A DNA stretch of 64,000 nucleotides from a virus. Every line of letters starts with the position of its first letter. The first letter of the stretch is position 1. Position numbers and translations under genes: made by a program. The stretch is taken from positions 62,001-126,000 of the IMG/VR virus record IMGVR_UViG_3300034102_003517; one strand, 5' to 3'. Shown piece after piece: positions 36,020 to 44,766 of this stretch. The notes beneath the pieces are model-generated. The model was not told the origin of the DNA and searched no databases. It worked only from the letters and a program-made list of their open reading frames with translations.

Positions 36020-37027
36020 GTGACAAAAACCTTATTGGTTGATGGGAACAATTTAATAAAAATTGGTTTCCACGGAGTGAAAGATTACTTTCATAACGGA
36101 CAACATATCGGTGCTATTTGGCACTTTTTAAATACCTTAAGAAGATTCATAGAGGAAAACAACTATAACAAAGTTGTTGTCTTTTGGGATAGTGAAACAA
36201 ACTCGTCACAGAGAAGGTTGATATACCCAAAATACAAATTAAACCGAAAAGAAGCTTCAAATGAGTATAAGCAAGAATCTTACGAAGGTCAGAAACAACG
36301 AGTTAAACAATATCTTGAAGAGATGTTTGTAAGACAAGTTGAGGTTGAAAATTCTGAGGCTGATGATTTAATTGCATACTACTGTCAGATTTCTGAAGAT
36401 GAGGATAAAACTATATTCTCAAGTGATAGAGACCTAACACAGTTAATATCTGAAAAGGTATCTATCTATTCACCATCCGCAAAAAGATATTATAAGAATG
36501 GGGATACTATCAAAATGAGTGATTTTGAAGTACCCCATTATAATGTCAAAACAATCAAAATTCTTACTGGAGATAGTTCGGACAACATTGATGGTATTTT
36601 TTACTTGGGTGAAAAAACTTTATTTAAGTTTTTCCCTGAGCTACTTGAAAAACCTGTAGATTATACCGATATTTTATCTAAAGGAGAAGAACTTCTAAAA
36701 GAAAATAAAGACAACAAATCACTACAAAATCTTTTGTCAGGTAAAACAAAAGAGGGCATCTTTGGTGATGAGTATTATGACATTAATAAAAAACTTATTG
36801 ATTTGAGTACCCCCCTCATTAATCAAGAAGGTAAAGAAATGGTGGATTCATATTACTCAGAATCATTAGATCCCGATGGAAGAGGATACAAGAACCTTAT
36901 TCGAATGATGATGGAAGACGGGTTATTTAAATACCTACCAAAAAGTGATGATAGTTGGGTTTATTTTTTAAAACCATTTTTAAAGTTAACAAGAAAAGAA
37001 AAGTCAAAATTCAAAAACAAAAAGTAA
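36020..37027 (+). CDS. rnh: T4 RNase H-type 5'-3' exonuclease (FEN family)
   Basis: A 335-residue flap nuclease that would remove RNA primers from Okazaki fragments. Acidic metal-site motifs appear in order: LLVDGNNLI (D8), VVFWDSE, EADDLIAYY, FSSDRDLTQLI and LTGDSSDNIDGI, the last being the helix-hairpin-helix entry typical of the family. T4 RNase H has 305 residues. The start is a GTG at 36020, with no nearby in-frame ATG before the catalytic strand. The next gene starts 4 bases after the stop. Confidence 0.9.
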   Translation: MTKTLLVDGNNLIKIGFHGVKDYFHNGQHIGAIWHFLNTLRRFIEENNYNKVVVFWDSETNSSQRRLIYPKYKLNRKEASNEYKQESYEGQKQRVKQYLEEMFVRQVEVENSEADDLIAYYCQISEDEDKTIFSSDRDLTQLISEKVSIYSPSAKRYYKNGDTIKMSDFEVPHYNVKTIKILTGDSSDNIDGIFYLGEKTLFKFFPELLEKPVDYTDILSKGEELLKENKDNKSLQNLLSGKTKEGIFGDEYYDINKKLIDLSTPLINQEGKEMVDSYYSESLDPDGRGYKNLIRMMMEDGLFKYLPKSDDSWVYFLKPFLKLTRKEKSKFKNKK

Positions 37028-37031
37028 AATT

Positions 37032-37484
37032 ATGAAAGAACTAAATGATGTAACTAAAGTTGAGTTTCTAATTACACTTAATGACAATTTTGTTGTTCAG
37101 CGTTTTTTTAATGTTAAGGGAATTAACCCTAACGCTAAGAAAAGTATTGATCTGTACGAATATGTTAAAGAGTTATCAAACGAACTCCATTTAAAATTAC
37201 GAAACAAGTGTGTTGTCTATATGCTTGAGAATAGATATCAAATTGAGGAAGATCCTTCAGTACTTGAAACCTCAAATACTGATGGTCCTGAGCAATTTAA
37301 CATCATGGTCAAAATTGGAAATGAGACAATTTGTCATAGAACCATCGACGCCAAATTGTACCCACCGAAGGTAAGATATACCCTGGACATACGACCATCA
37401 ATAAAAACCATATTGAAAGAGTTAACTGACATTTTATCAGGCAAAAATTTATCTTACCAATACCTAAATTATTCAATGATTTAA
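37032..37484 (+). CDS. Hypothetical protein in the replication block
   Basis: A 150-residue protein, mixed alpha/beta (DVTKVEFLITLNDNFVVQRFF at the start, then an SIDLYEYVKELSNELH helix). No catalytic motif, zinc site or membrane segment is visible, and I recognise no family. It lies 4 bases after rnh and 37 bases before the gp41 helicase. It might be a replication accessory protein, but sequence evidence for that is lacking. Confidence 0.6.
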   Translation: MKELNDVTKVEFLITLNDNFVVQRFFNVKGINPNAKKSIDLYEYVKELSNELHLKLRNKCVVYMLENRYQIEEDPSVLETSNTDGPEQFNIMVKIGNETICHRTIDAKLYPPKVRYTLDIRPSIKTILKELTDILSGKNLSYQYLNYSMI

Positions 37485-37487
37485 TCA

Positions 37488-37495
37488 TATTTATA
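37488..37495 (+). promoter_or_regulatory. TATTTATA element before the gp41 helicase
   Basis: TCATATTTATAAAAGAATC lies 26 bases before the gp41 ATG. It is the only copy of the element found in front of a replication gene here, so either gp41 has an extra late promoter or this copy is chance. Confidence 0.35.
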
Positions 37496-37521
37496 AAAGA
37501 ATCAAAGAAAAACAATTATAT

Positions 37522-38904
37522 ATGTCAGACAAAAAAAACTTCGGATACTTGGGAAATACCTTTCAAATCCAACTATTAAATAACATTATTTTATACAAAG
37601 ATTTCTCAAATTCCATCCTTGAAGTTATTGATCCACATTACTTTGATAACCAATATTTTCGTATCATTTGTCAAATGATAAAAGAGTATTATTCTAAGTA
37701 TGAACATACACCAACATTTGACACATTAGAACAACTCACAAAGTCTGAAATTACCTCTCCTATGGCTCAAAAGAGTATATTAGATACTTTAGACCAAGTT
37801 AAAAATGTATCAGACGACGGATCAATGTTTGTACAGGAAAAGTCATTAAAATTCTGTAAACAACAAGAGTTACAGAAGGTTATGACTAAAGCTCAATCAA
37901 TTATTGATAAAGGTGATTTTGAGAGTTATGACCACCTTGAAGAAATGGTAAGAGGGGCATTACAAGTAGGTGAAGTAGACAAAGGAACAACCGATGTTTT
38001 CTTCAACCTTGACGAGGTATTAAATGATGATTACAGACACCCAATTCCAATTGGTGTACCAGGTATTGATAATCTTTTGAAAGGTGGTTTGGCAAAAGGA
38101 GAAATTGGTGTTATCTTAGCGCCTACAGGTGTTGGTAAGTCAACTTTCACTACTAAAATTGCTAACCACGCATTTAATTTAGGGTACAATGTTGTACAGA
38201 TATTTTTTGAGGATAACCCAAAAATTATTCAAAGAAAACACATTACACTTTGGACGGGAATACATCCTGACGATTTAACTGAAAACAGAGATGAGGTGTT
38301 TGAAAAAGTAAAACACATCCAAGCAACAAGGAAGAATAAATTAATAATGAAAAAACTTCCATCAGATACTGTCACTATGAATCAGATTAAAAATCAGGTT
38401 AGAAAGATGATAGCTGAAGGGAACAGAGTTGATATGATTATTTTGGATTATATTGATTGTGTTGTACCGGATAAGATGTTGGGGGATGAATGGAAAAGTG
38501 AAGGTTCAGTGATGAGAGCGTTTGAAGCTATGTGTCACGAATTGGATATCGCTGGTTGGACGGCAACACAAGGTAATCGTAATTCGATTTCTTCTGAGGT
38601 TGTTACTACAGACCAAATGGGTGGATCAATTAAGAAGGCTCAAGTTGGACATGTGATTATTACGGTGGCAAAAAGTCTACAACAGAAAGAAATGAATTTA
38701 GCCACAATTGCGATAACAAAGTCAAGAATCGGTAAAGATGGTATTGTGTTTGAAAACTGTAAGTTTGATAATGGAATGCTTGAAATAGATACTGAACAAA
38801 GTGTAACTTTCTTAGGTTTGGAAGAACAGAAAGAAGAAAGAAATAGAAGTAGGATCAAAGAACTTTTGGAAAAAAAGAAACAAAAGGAACAACAAGAATC
38901 TTAA
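37522..38904 (+). CDS. 41: gp41-like replicative DNA helicase (DnaB family)
   Basis: A 460-residue hexameric helicase that unwinds DNA 5'-3' at the fork. The N-terminal helical domain is followed by the RecA-like core: PIPIGVPGIDNLLKGGL, Walker A APTGVGKST (200-208), VVQIFFED, Walker B MIILDYID, and a C-terminal TQGNRNS ... KKAQVGHVIITVAKS region (sensor and loop motifs). The C-terminus is a basic/acidic coiled tail (KELLEKKKQKEQQES). Length matches T4 gp41 (475). A primase gene is not in the window. Confidence 0.93.
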   Translation: MSDKKNFGYLGNTFQIQLLNNIILYKDFSNSILEVIDPHYFDNQYFRIICQMIKEYYSKYEHTPTFDTLEQLTKSEITSPMAQKSILDTLDQVKNVSDDGSMFVQEKSLKFCKQQELQKVMTKAQSIIDKGDFESYDHLEEMVRGALQVGEVDKGTTDVFFNLDEVLNDDYRHPIPIGVPGIDNLLKGGLAKGEIGVILAPTGVGKSTFTTKIANHAFNLGYNVVQIFFEDNPKIIQRKHITLWTGIHPDDLTENRDEVFEKVKHIQATRKNKLIMKKLPSDTVTMNQIKNQVRKMIAEGNRVDMIILDYIDCVVPDKMLGDEWKSEGSVMRAFEAMCHELDIAGWTATQGNRNSISSEVVTTDQMGGSIKKAQVGHVIITVAKSLQQKEMNLATIAITKSRIGKDGIVFENCKFDNGMLEIDTEQSVTFLGLEEQKEERNRSRIKELLEKKKQKEQQES

Positions 38905-38931
38905 AAACAATAATTAAATTTTATTAAAAAA

Positions 38932-39879
38932 ATGGAAAAAATATTAACAGAAAACCCTGGTCGATTTGTCATCTTCCCTATCGAACACAATGATATATGG
39001 GAATTTTACAAACAACACCAGGCGGCGTTTTGGACGGCTGAGGAAGTTGACCTAACAAATGACATCAGAGATTGGGAATCATTAACCGAAAATGAAAAAT
39101 ACTTCGTTAAAAATGTACTTTCATTCTTCGCAGCTTCTGATGGTATTGTTAATGAGAACTTAGCCGAGAACTTCTACCGTGAGGTACAATATCCTGAGGC
39201 GAAATTCTTCTATGGATTTCAGTTGGCAATGGAGAATATTCACTCGTTGATGTATTCATTGTTGATTGATACATACATTAACAACCCGAACGAGAAAGAC
39301 GAATGTTTCAATGCGATTGATAGATTACCTGCGGTTCAGAAGAAAGCAAAATGGGCTTTGGAGTGGATTGAAAAGGCATCATTCGCTGAACGATTAGTAG
39401 CATTCGCGGCCGTTGAAGGTATTTTCTTTTCAGGTTCTTTTTGTTCCATATTTTGGTTGAAGTCAAGAGGCATCATGCAAGGGTTGGCTAACGCAAACTC
39501 ATTGATCTTCAAAGACGAAAACCTACACTGTGACTTCGCAATCCACTTGTTAAATAACCATTTGGAAGAGAAACCATCCGAGAAACGAATCAAAGAGATT
39601 CTATTGTCGGCTCTTGAGATTGAAAAAGAATTCATCACAGAATCATTACCGGTATCTTTGATCGGTATGAACTCTAACTTGATGAAACAATATCTTGAGT
39701 TCGTTGTTGATGGTTTGTTAATGAAGATGGGATGTAGTAAAGAATTTAATGTAGAACAACCATTCAAGTTCATGGAACAGATAGCGGTTGAAACTAAAGG
39801 TAACTTCTTTGAATCAAGAACAATGGAATACCAAAAAGCAAAGTTAAACGAAACTATAACATTTACAGACGACTTCTAA
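38932..39879 (+). CDS. nrdB: Ribonucleotide reductase class I beta subunit
   Basis: A 315-residue radical-generating subunit. All expected residues are present: iron ligands D70, E101, H104, E162, E196 and H199, and the radical Tyr at 108 in [13 protein letters not shown]. The wording around them ([39 protein letters not shown]) is much closer to the eukaryotic/Bacteroidota type than to E. coli or T4 NrdB. The C-terminal FTDDF fits the tail that docks on NrdA. NrdA follows 10 bases downstream. Confidence 0.95.
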   Translation: MEKILTENPGRFVIFPIEHNDIWEFYKQHQAAFWTAEEVDLTNDIRDWESLTENEKYFVKNVLSFFAASDGIVNENLAENFYREVQYPEAKFFYGFQLAMENIHSLMYSLLIDTYINNPNEKDECFNAIDRLPAVQKKAKWALEWIEKASFAERLVAFAAVEGIFFSGSFCSIFWLKSRGIMQGLANANSLIFKDENLHCDFAIHLLNNHLEEKPSEKRIKEILLSALEIEKEFITESLPVSLIGMNSNLMKQYLEFVVDGLLMKMGCSKEFNVEQPFKFMEQIAVETKGNFFESRTMEYQKAKLNETITFTDDF

Positions 39880-39889
39880 ATAACAAACT

Positions 39890-42310
39890 ATGTCATTAAA
39901 AATAATAAAAAGAGGTGGAGAGATCGTAGCATTCAACCCACAAAAAATTTATAACCGAGTAAAAAGATCTTCTAAAGGGTTAAATGTCAATTCAGATGAG
40001 ATTTTCATCAAAGTGATAACATCAGTACCAACTGAGGGTGAAGTAACAACGAAAGAATTGGACAAGTTAGTGTATGAAATTGCTGCATCATACACAGGTA
40101 GCCATCACGATTATTCAAGACTAGCTTCTAGTGTTGCGATCTCATCTTACCACAAAGAAACTAATGATAGTTTTTCTCAAACTATGATGCTACTTTATGA
40201 AGATGGTATAATAAACAAAAAGTTAATTGAAACCATAACAGAGTATGGTCCTGATACTATTGATGCTGTGATTAATCACGATAACGATTATAATTTTGAT
40301 TATTTCGCATGGAGATCTTTACAGGAAATGTATTTATTAAAAAGACCTAACGGTAAAGTAGTTGAAAGACCGCAACATATGTACATGAGAGTTGCGTTAT
40401 GGGTAACAACAAATATTACTGACGCATTTGAATATTACAAATCTTTATCAGAGCAACTAATTTCAAAGGCAACTCCAATCATGATCAACTCAGGTACAAA
40501 AGTACCTCAATTGGCGTCGTGTGTATTACATTATAATGATGCTGACTCAAGAAAAGGTTTATTAGATACTTTGACGGATATCTCTACATTCTCTTCAGAC
40601 GCTGCTGGTATCGGACTTTCAATGTCCAATATCCGTAGTAAAGAGAGTAGAATATCAAGTTCAGGTGGTTATGCTGGTGGGTTATTGAAATATCTTAAAA
40701 TTGTTAATGAATCTCTTAGGTTCTTTAACCAACAAGGTCGTAGACCTGGTTCTGCGGCAATCTACCTTGAGCCTTGGCATAAAGATATTTTCGATTTATT
40801 GGATATTAAAAAGAATACGGGAGCAGAAGAATTAAGAGCAAGAGACTTATTCACCGCTTTGTGGATTCCTGACAACTTTATGAGGGCAGTTAAAAACAAT
40901 TCTGAATGGTATTTGTTTTGTCCTAATGATATTAATAAGGCAGGACTTAAACCACTTCAAGAATGTTATGGTGAGGAATATGAAGAGGTTTATAACCAAG
41001 CAGTTAACTTAGGTTTGGGTAAAAAAGTTAAGGCTCAAGATATTTGGACTAAAATTATTGAATCACAAGTAGAGACAGGAGTGCCTTATCTATGTTCAAA
41101 GGATAGTGCAAATAGAAAAACCAATCACCAAAATATTGGAGTAATCAAGCAATCAAATCTTTGTAATGAGATTTATCAATATACAGATGAAAACACGACG
41201 GCCATATGCACACTTTCATCAATGGTTTTAAAAAACTTTATTAAATCCGGTAAGTTTGATTTTGAACTTCTTTTTAGTGAAGTTAGAAAAGTTGTAAGAT
41301 CTTTAAATAAAGTTGTGGATATTAACAATTACTCAACAGAAAAAGGTAGAAAAGGCGGTTTAGAGCAAAGAGCGATAGCTATTGGTACTCAGGGATTAGC
41401 GGATGTATTCTATTTAATGGATTATATATTCACATCGGACGACGCTAAAAAATTAAACAGAGATATTTTTGAGACCATTTATTACGCCGCGATTTATGAA
41501 AGTAATCAGTTGTGTATTGACGGACAATATAAACCATATGACTTCTTCAAAGGGTCACCAATGTCACAAGGAAATTTTCAGTTTGATATGTGGGATGTTG
41601 ACCAATCAAATCTATCAGGTATGTGGGATTGGAAAAAATTAAAACAAAGTGTTATGGAACACGGAGTATGTAATTCATTGTTTACTGCACAAATGCCTGT
41701 AGCATCATCTGCAAAAATTACAGGTTCTTATGAAATGACTGAACCGGCACATTCTGCGATCTTTAACAGACGAGTTGTTGGTGGAGAAATTATGATTGTT
41801 AACAAATATCTAATTAATGATTTTGAAAAAATTGGAATTTGGAGTGAAGACCTTAAAAACGAAATAATTATTAATGAAGGATCAATTCAAAACATTAACT
41901 TCAATAATTATTTAGATCCCGAGGATAAGAATTACAATAAGAAAGTTAAACGAATTGAACACCTTATTCCAAAATATAAAACTATTTGGGAGATTTCACA
42001 AAAACAACTTATCGATATGGCTTCAGATAGAGCACCATTTATTGATCAGTCTCAATCAATGAACATTTACATGTCAAATCCAACACTTTCAAAGATTACA
42101 TCGTCACATTTTCATTCTTGGGAAAGTGGATTGAAAACACTTTGTTATTATGTTAGAACAAAGGCGATTTCTACGGGAGCCAAACATTTAGCGGTAGATA
42201 TTTCAAAAAAAGAAATTAAACAAAAAAATGAAGTGCCTAAAGTTGAATATGTAAACTTACCACCAAAACCTGAAAATTCTGATTTTGAATGTTTTGGTTG
42301 TTCATCATAA
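39890..42310 (+). CDS. nrdA: Ribonucleotide reductase class I alpha subunit
   Basis: An 806-residue catalytic subunit that reduces ribonucleoside diphosphates. An N-terminal ATP-cone (residues 3-90, IIKRGGEIVAFNPQKI) indicates allosteric activity control. Active-site residues are visible: C211 (PQLASCVLHY), NLCNE (N423, C425, E427), and the partner Cys in AICTLSS. The C-terminal tail ends CFGCSS (C801, C804), the redox pair that shuttles electrons from thioredoxin or glutaredoxin. The pair nrdB-nrdA (beta first) is closed by a terminator. Confidence 0.96.
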   Translation: MSLKIIKRGGEIVAFNPQKIYNRVKRSSKGLNVNSDEIFIKVITSVPTEGEVTTKELDKLVYEIAASYTGSHHDYSRLASSVAISSYHKETNDSFSQTMMLLYEDGIINKKLIETITEYGPDTIDAVINHDNDYNFDYFAWRSLQEMYLLKRPNGKVVERPQHMYMRVALWVTTNITDAFEYYKSLSEQLISKATPIMINSGTKVPQLASCVLHYNDADSRKGLLDTLTDISTFSSDAAGIGLSMSNIRSKESRISSSGGYAGGLLKYLKIVNESLRFFNQQGRRPGSAAIYLEPWHKDIFDLLDIKKNTGAEELRARDLFTALWIPDNFMRAVKNNSEWYLFCPNDINKAGLKPLQECYGEEYEEVYNQAVNLGLGKKVKAQDIWTKIIESQVETGVPYLCSKDSANRKTNHQNIGVIKQSNLCNEIYQYTDENTTAICTLSSMVLKNFIKSGKFDFELLFSEVRKVVRSLNKVVDINNYSTEKGRKGGLEQRAIAIGTQGLADVFYLMDYIFTSDDAKKLNRDIFETIYYAAIYESNQLCIDGQYKPYDFFKGSPMSQGNFQFDMWDVDQSNLSGMWDWKKLKQSVMEHGVCNSLFTAQMPVASSAKITGSYEMTEPAHSAIFNRRVVGGEIMIVNKYLINDFEKIGIWSEDLKNEIIINEGSIQNINFNNYLDPEDKNYNKKVKRIEHLIPKYKTIWEISQKQLIDMASDRAPFIDQSQSMNIYMSNPTLSKITSSHFHSWESGLKTLCYYVRTKAISTGAKHLAVDISKKEIKQKNEVPKVEYVNLPPKPENSDFECFGCSS

Positions 42311-42314
42311 TCTT

Positions 42315-42339
42315 AAAGTCCGAGTAATCGGACTTTTTT
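42315..42339 (+). terminator. Rho-independent terminator after nrdA
   Basis: AAAGTCCGA, loop GTAA, TCGGACTTT, then TTTG. It separates the nucleotide-metabolism block from the gp25 late unit. Confidence 0.88.
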
Positions 42340-42375
42340 GTTTTTAATCTATTTATTCAAAAAATAGCAACATTA

Positions 42376-42382
42376 TATTTAT
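42376..42382 (+). promoter_or_regulatory. TATTTAT late-type element for the gp25-gp6 unit
   Basis: TTATATTTATTTAAT ends against the ATG at 42388. A second CTATTTATTC lies about 30 bases upstream, after the terminator. Confidence 0.5.
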
Positions 42383-42387
42383 TTAAT

Positions 42388-42849
42388 ATGGCAAACGGAA
42401 TAACATATGGTATTAATTTTCCTTTAAGACAGAGTTTAAAAGGTCAATACCTATCTCTATCGGAAACACCAGATGAAGAAATCAGAACTGATTTGGTCCA
42501 TCTGTTACTAACAAGGAAAGGATCAAGATACTATCTACCAAATTTTGGTACAAGATTGTATGAATATATTTTTGAACCTTTAGATGGGGATACCTTTTCA
42601 ACACTGAGAAGTGAAATAGAAGAATCAATATCTACATTTATTCCTAATCTTACTATTCAAAATATAAGTATAGAACCATATGTTAATTCTGAACCATCTT
42701 TAGGTGAGTTAGTTGTTCCTGAACAAGACATTCCTGTTTATGCTATTCCTGGAGCAAATACTGAAGAGTACACAGCAAAAATAAAAATAGAATATGTTGA
42801 CGAAAGCAGTGCTTTCGGAACAAGACAATTCGTTATCATCAATTTATAA
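42388..42849 (+). CDS. 25: T4 gp25-like baseplate wedge protein
   Basis: A 153-residue protein of the gp25/gpW lysozyme-like fold family that starts sheath assembly. Typical segments are INFPLRQS, a DLVHLLLTRKGSRYYLPNFG stretch, and LYEYIFEPLD, followed by an ESISTFIPNL helix and strand. T4 gp25 has 132 residues. It precedes gp6 by 3 bases, the same pairing as in T4 and in contractile injection systems. Confidence 0.9.
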   Translation: MANGITYGINFPLRQSLKGQYLSLSETPDEEIRTDLVHLLLTRKGSRYYLPNFGTRLYEYIFEPLDGDTFSTLRSEIEESISTFIPNLTIQNISIEPYVNSEPSLGELVVPEQDIPVYAIPGANTEEYTAKIKIEYVDESSAFGTRQFVIINL

Positions 42850-42852
42850 ACT

Positions 42853-44694
42853 ATGGCAAATAGAAGAATTGCATATACTGACAGAGATTTTGAAGCGTTA
42901 AGACAAGACCTCATAGATTATACCCAACAGTATTATCCAGAATTAATACAAAATTTTAATGATGCGTCTGTATTTTCAGTACTGATGGATTTGAATGCTG
43001 CGATTGGTGACAATTTGCATTTTCATATAGATAGGAGTATACAAGAAACCGTTTTACAGTTTGCACAACAAAGATCTTCTATATTTAACATTGCTAGAAC
43101 CTATGGACTAAAAGTACCTGGATTTAGACCTTCTGTTGCTTTGGTTGATATTTCGATAACTATACCTGCTTTAGGTGACTCTGAAGATGTAAGATATTTA
43201 GGTATATTAAGAGCCGGAGCCCAATTCAACGGTGGAGGAACGACATTTGAAACCGTATATGACATTGATTTCTCAACTCAATTTAACAGAGAAGGGTTTG
43301 TGAACAGAACAAAAATACCACAATTCAGTGATGATAATTCTGCACCATCAAGCTACATAATTACAAAACGAGAAATTGTTGTCAATGGTAGTACCCAAGT
43401 ATTCAAAAAGGTAATTACCCCTGCAGAAGTAATACCTTTCTTTAGTTTTTTCTTACCTGAAAAAAATGTCTTAGGTGTGACATCGATAATACAAAAAGAC
43501 GGTACTGATTACCAATCAACACCATCCTTCACTGAATTCCAAACTTCACCAAACAGATGGTATGAGGTTGATTCATTAGTAGAAAATACAGTATTTATCG
43601 AGGACCCAACTAAACCTGTTGATGACGCTGGCGTAAAAGTAGGAAGGTATTTAAAAACAGATAATCGATTCATTACTGAATACACCCCCGAGGGATTTTT
43701 AAGAATTCAATTTGGTAATGGGACTGTAACACCTGAAGAACAACTAAATCAATTTACTAAAACAGGTGTTCCACTAAAAATACAAAATTATCAAAATAAC
43801 ATAGGTTTAGGTTTAACAGTAAGACCAAATACTACTTTGTTTGTTCAATATAGGACAGGTGGTGGATTGGCTAGTAATGTTGGTGTTGGTGCGATCAATC
43901 AAGTTGCATTAGTTGATTTTGCAGTAAACGGACCCTCAGCGGTTGTCAATAACAATACCATACAATCGATTAGAGTTAATAATGTGACTGCGGCAATCGG
44001 AGGAGCAAACCAACCTTCAGTTAACGAGGTAAGAAATATGGTTACATATAACTTTGCGGCACAAAAAAGAGCGGTAACAATAAATGACTACAAGTCTCTA
44101 ATTGATACAATGCCAGGACAATACGGTGCCCCAGCTAAAGTGTCGATATCAGAATTCAACAATAAAATTTTGGTGAAGATCCTTTCTTTCGACACACAAG
44201 GTGCTCTAACACAAACAGTCTCGAATAATCTTAAAACAAATTTGGCAACTTATCTATCGAAGTATAGAATGATTAACGATTATATTTCAATTGAAGTCGC
44301 TAAAGTTATAGATTTGGAATTTGAGTTCTTTGTTGTTTTAACCGCTGCAGGATCACAAAGTCAAGTCATCACACAAATAATTGATAATGTAACAACTTAC
44401 ATGGCACCATCTACAAGGGAGTTAGGTGAAAATGTTAATGTTTCAGAAATTAGACAAATCGTTCAAGGAATAGAAGGAGTTAATACATTATCTGAAATAA
44501 GAGTATATAATAGAGTTGGCGGTCAATACTCATCATCTGAAACATCACAAAGATATGTAGATGTTGCAACTAAACAAATTGAACTTATTGATGACACTAT
44601 TTTTGCAGAGCCCGATCAAATTTACCAAGTAAGATTCCCAAATAAAGACATAAAAGTAAGGGTTAAAAATATAACAACAGTAGATTATAGTTAA
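42853..44694 (+). CDS. 6: T4 gp6-like baseplate wedge protein (baseplate J family)
   Basis: A 613-residue protein. The N-terminus (AYTDRDFEALRQDLIDYTQ, then FNDASVFSVLMDLNAAIGD) is the characteristic start of gp6 proteins, and the middle (VTINDYKSLIDTMPGQYGAP) and C-terminal (VNVSEIRQIVQGIEGV) blocks belong to the baseplate J fold. T4 gp6 has 660 residues. It would form the inner ring dimers that hold wedges together and switch on contraction. Confidence 0.92.
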   Translation: MANRRIAYTDRDFEALRQDLIDYTQQYYPELIQNFNDASVFSVLMDLNAAIGDNLHFHIDRSIQETVLQFAQQRSSIFNIARTYGLKVPGFRPSVALVDISITIPALGDSEDVRYLGILRAGAQFNGGGTTFETVYDIDFSTQFNREGFVNRTKIPQFSDDNSAPSSYIITKREIVVNGSTQVFKKVITPAEVIPFFSFFLPEKNVLGVTSIIQKDGTDYQSTPSFTEFQTSPNRWYEVDSLVENTVFIEDPTKPVDDAGVKVGRYLKTDNRFITEYTPEGFLRIQFGNGTVTPEEQLNQFTKTGVPLKIQNYQNNIGLGLTVRPNTTLFVQYRTGGGLASNVGVGAINQVALVDFAVNGPSAVVNNNTIQSIRVNNVTAAIGGANQPSVNEVRNMVTYNFAAQKRAVTINDYKSLIDTMPGQYGAPAKVSISEFNNKILVKILSFDTQGALTQTVSNNLKTNLATYLSKYRMINDYISIEVAKVIDLEFEFFVVLTAAGSQSQVITQIIDNVTTYMAPSTRELGENVNVSEIRQIVQGIEGVNTLSEIRVYNRVGGQYSSSETSQRYVDVATKQIELIDDTIFAEPDQIYQVRFPNKDIKVRVKNITTVDYS

Positions 44695-44729
44695 GATTGT
44701 TTATTTTAACCCAAACCGTGTTACTTTTA

Positions 44730-44755
44730 AAATAGTCAAAAAGACTATTTATTTT
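44730..44755 (+). terminator. Hairpin combined with a TATTTAT element after gp6
   Basis: AAATAGTC, loop AAAAA, GACTATTT, then ATTTTT. It could end the gp25-gp6 message. Its 3' arm (44746-44752) is also the TATTTAT element of the next gene, so terminator and promoter may be superimposed. Confidence 0.5.
44746..44752 (+). promoter_or_regulatory. TATTTAT late-type element for the 1792-residue gene
   Basis: GACTATTTATTTTTAAACG lies 14 bases before the ATG at 44767 and would start the unit of closely spaced genes that follows. Confidence 0.45.
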
Positions 44756-44766
44756 TAAACGATATT

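Noticed and set aside
39336-39773. A 145-codon open frame antisense to nrdB
   Set aside because: nrdB is certain from its iron ligands; the antisense product has no recognisable fold.
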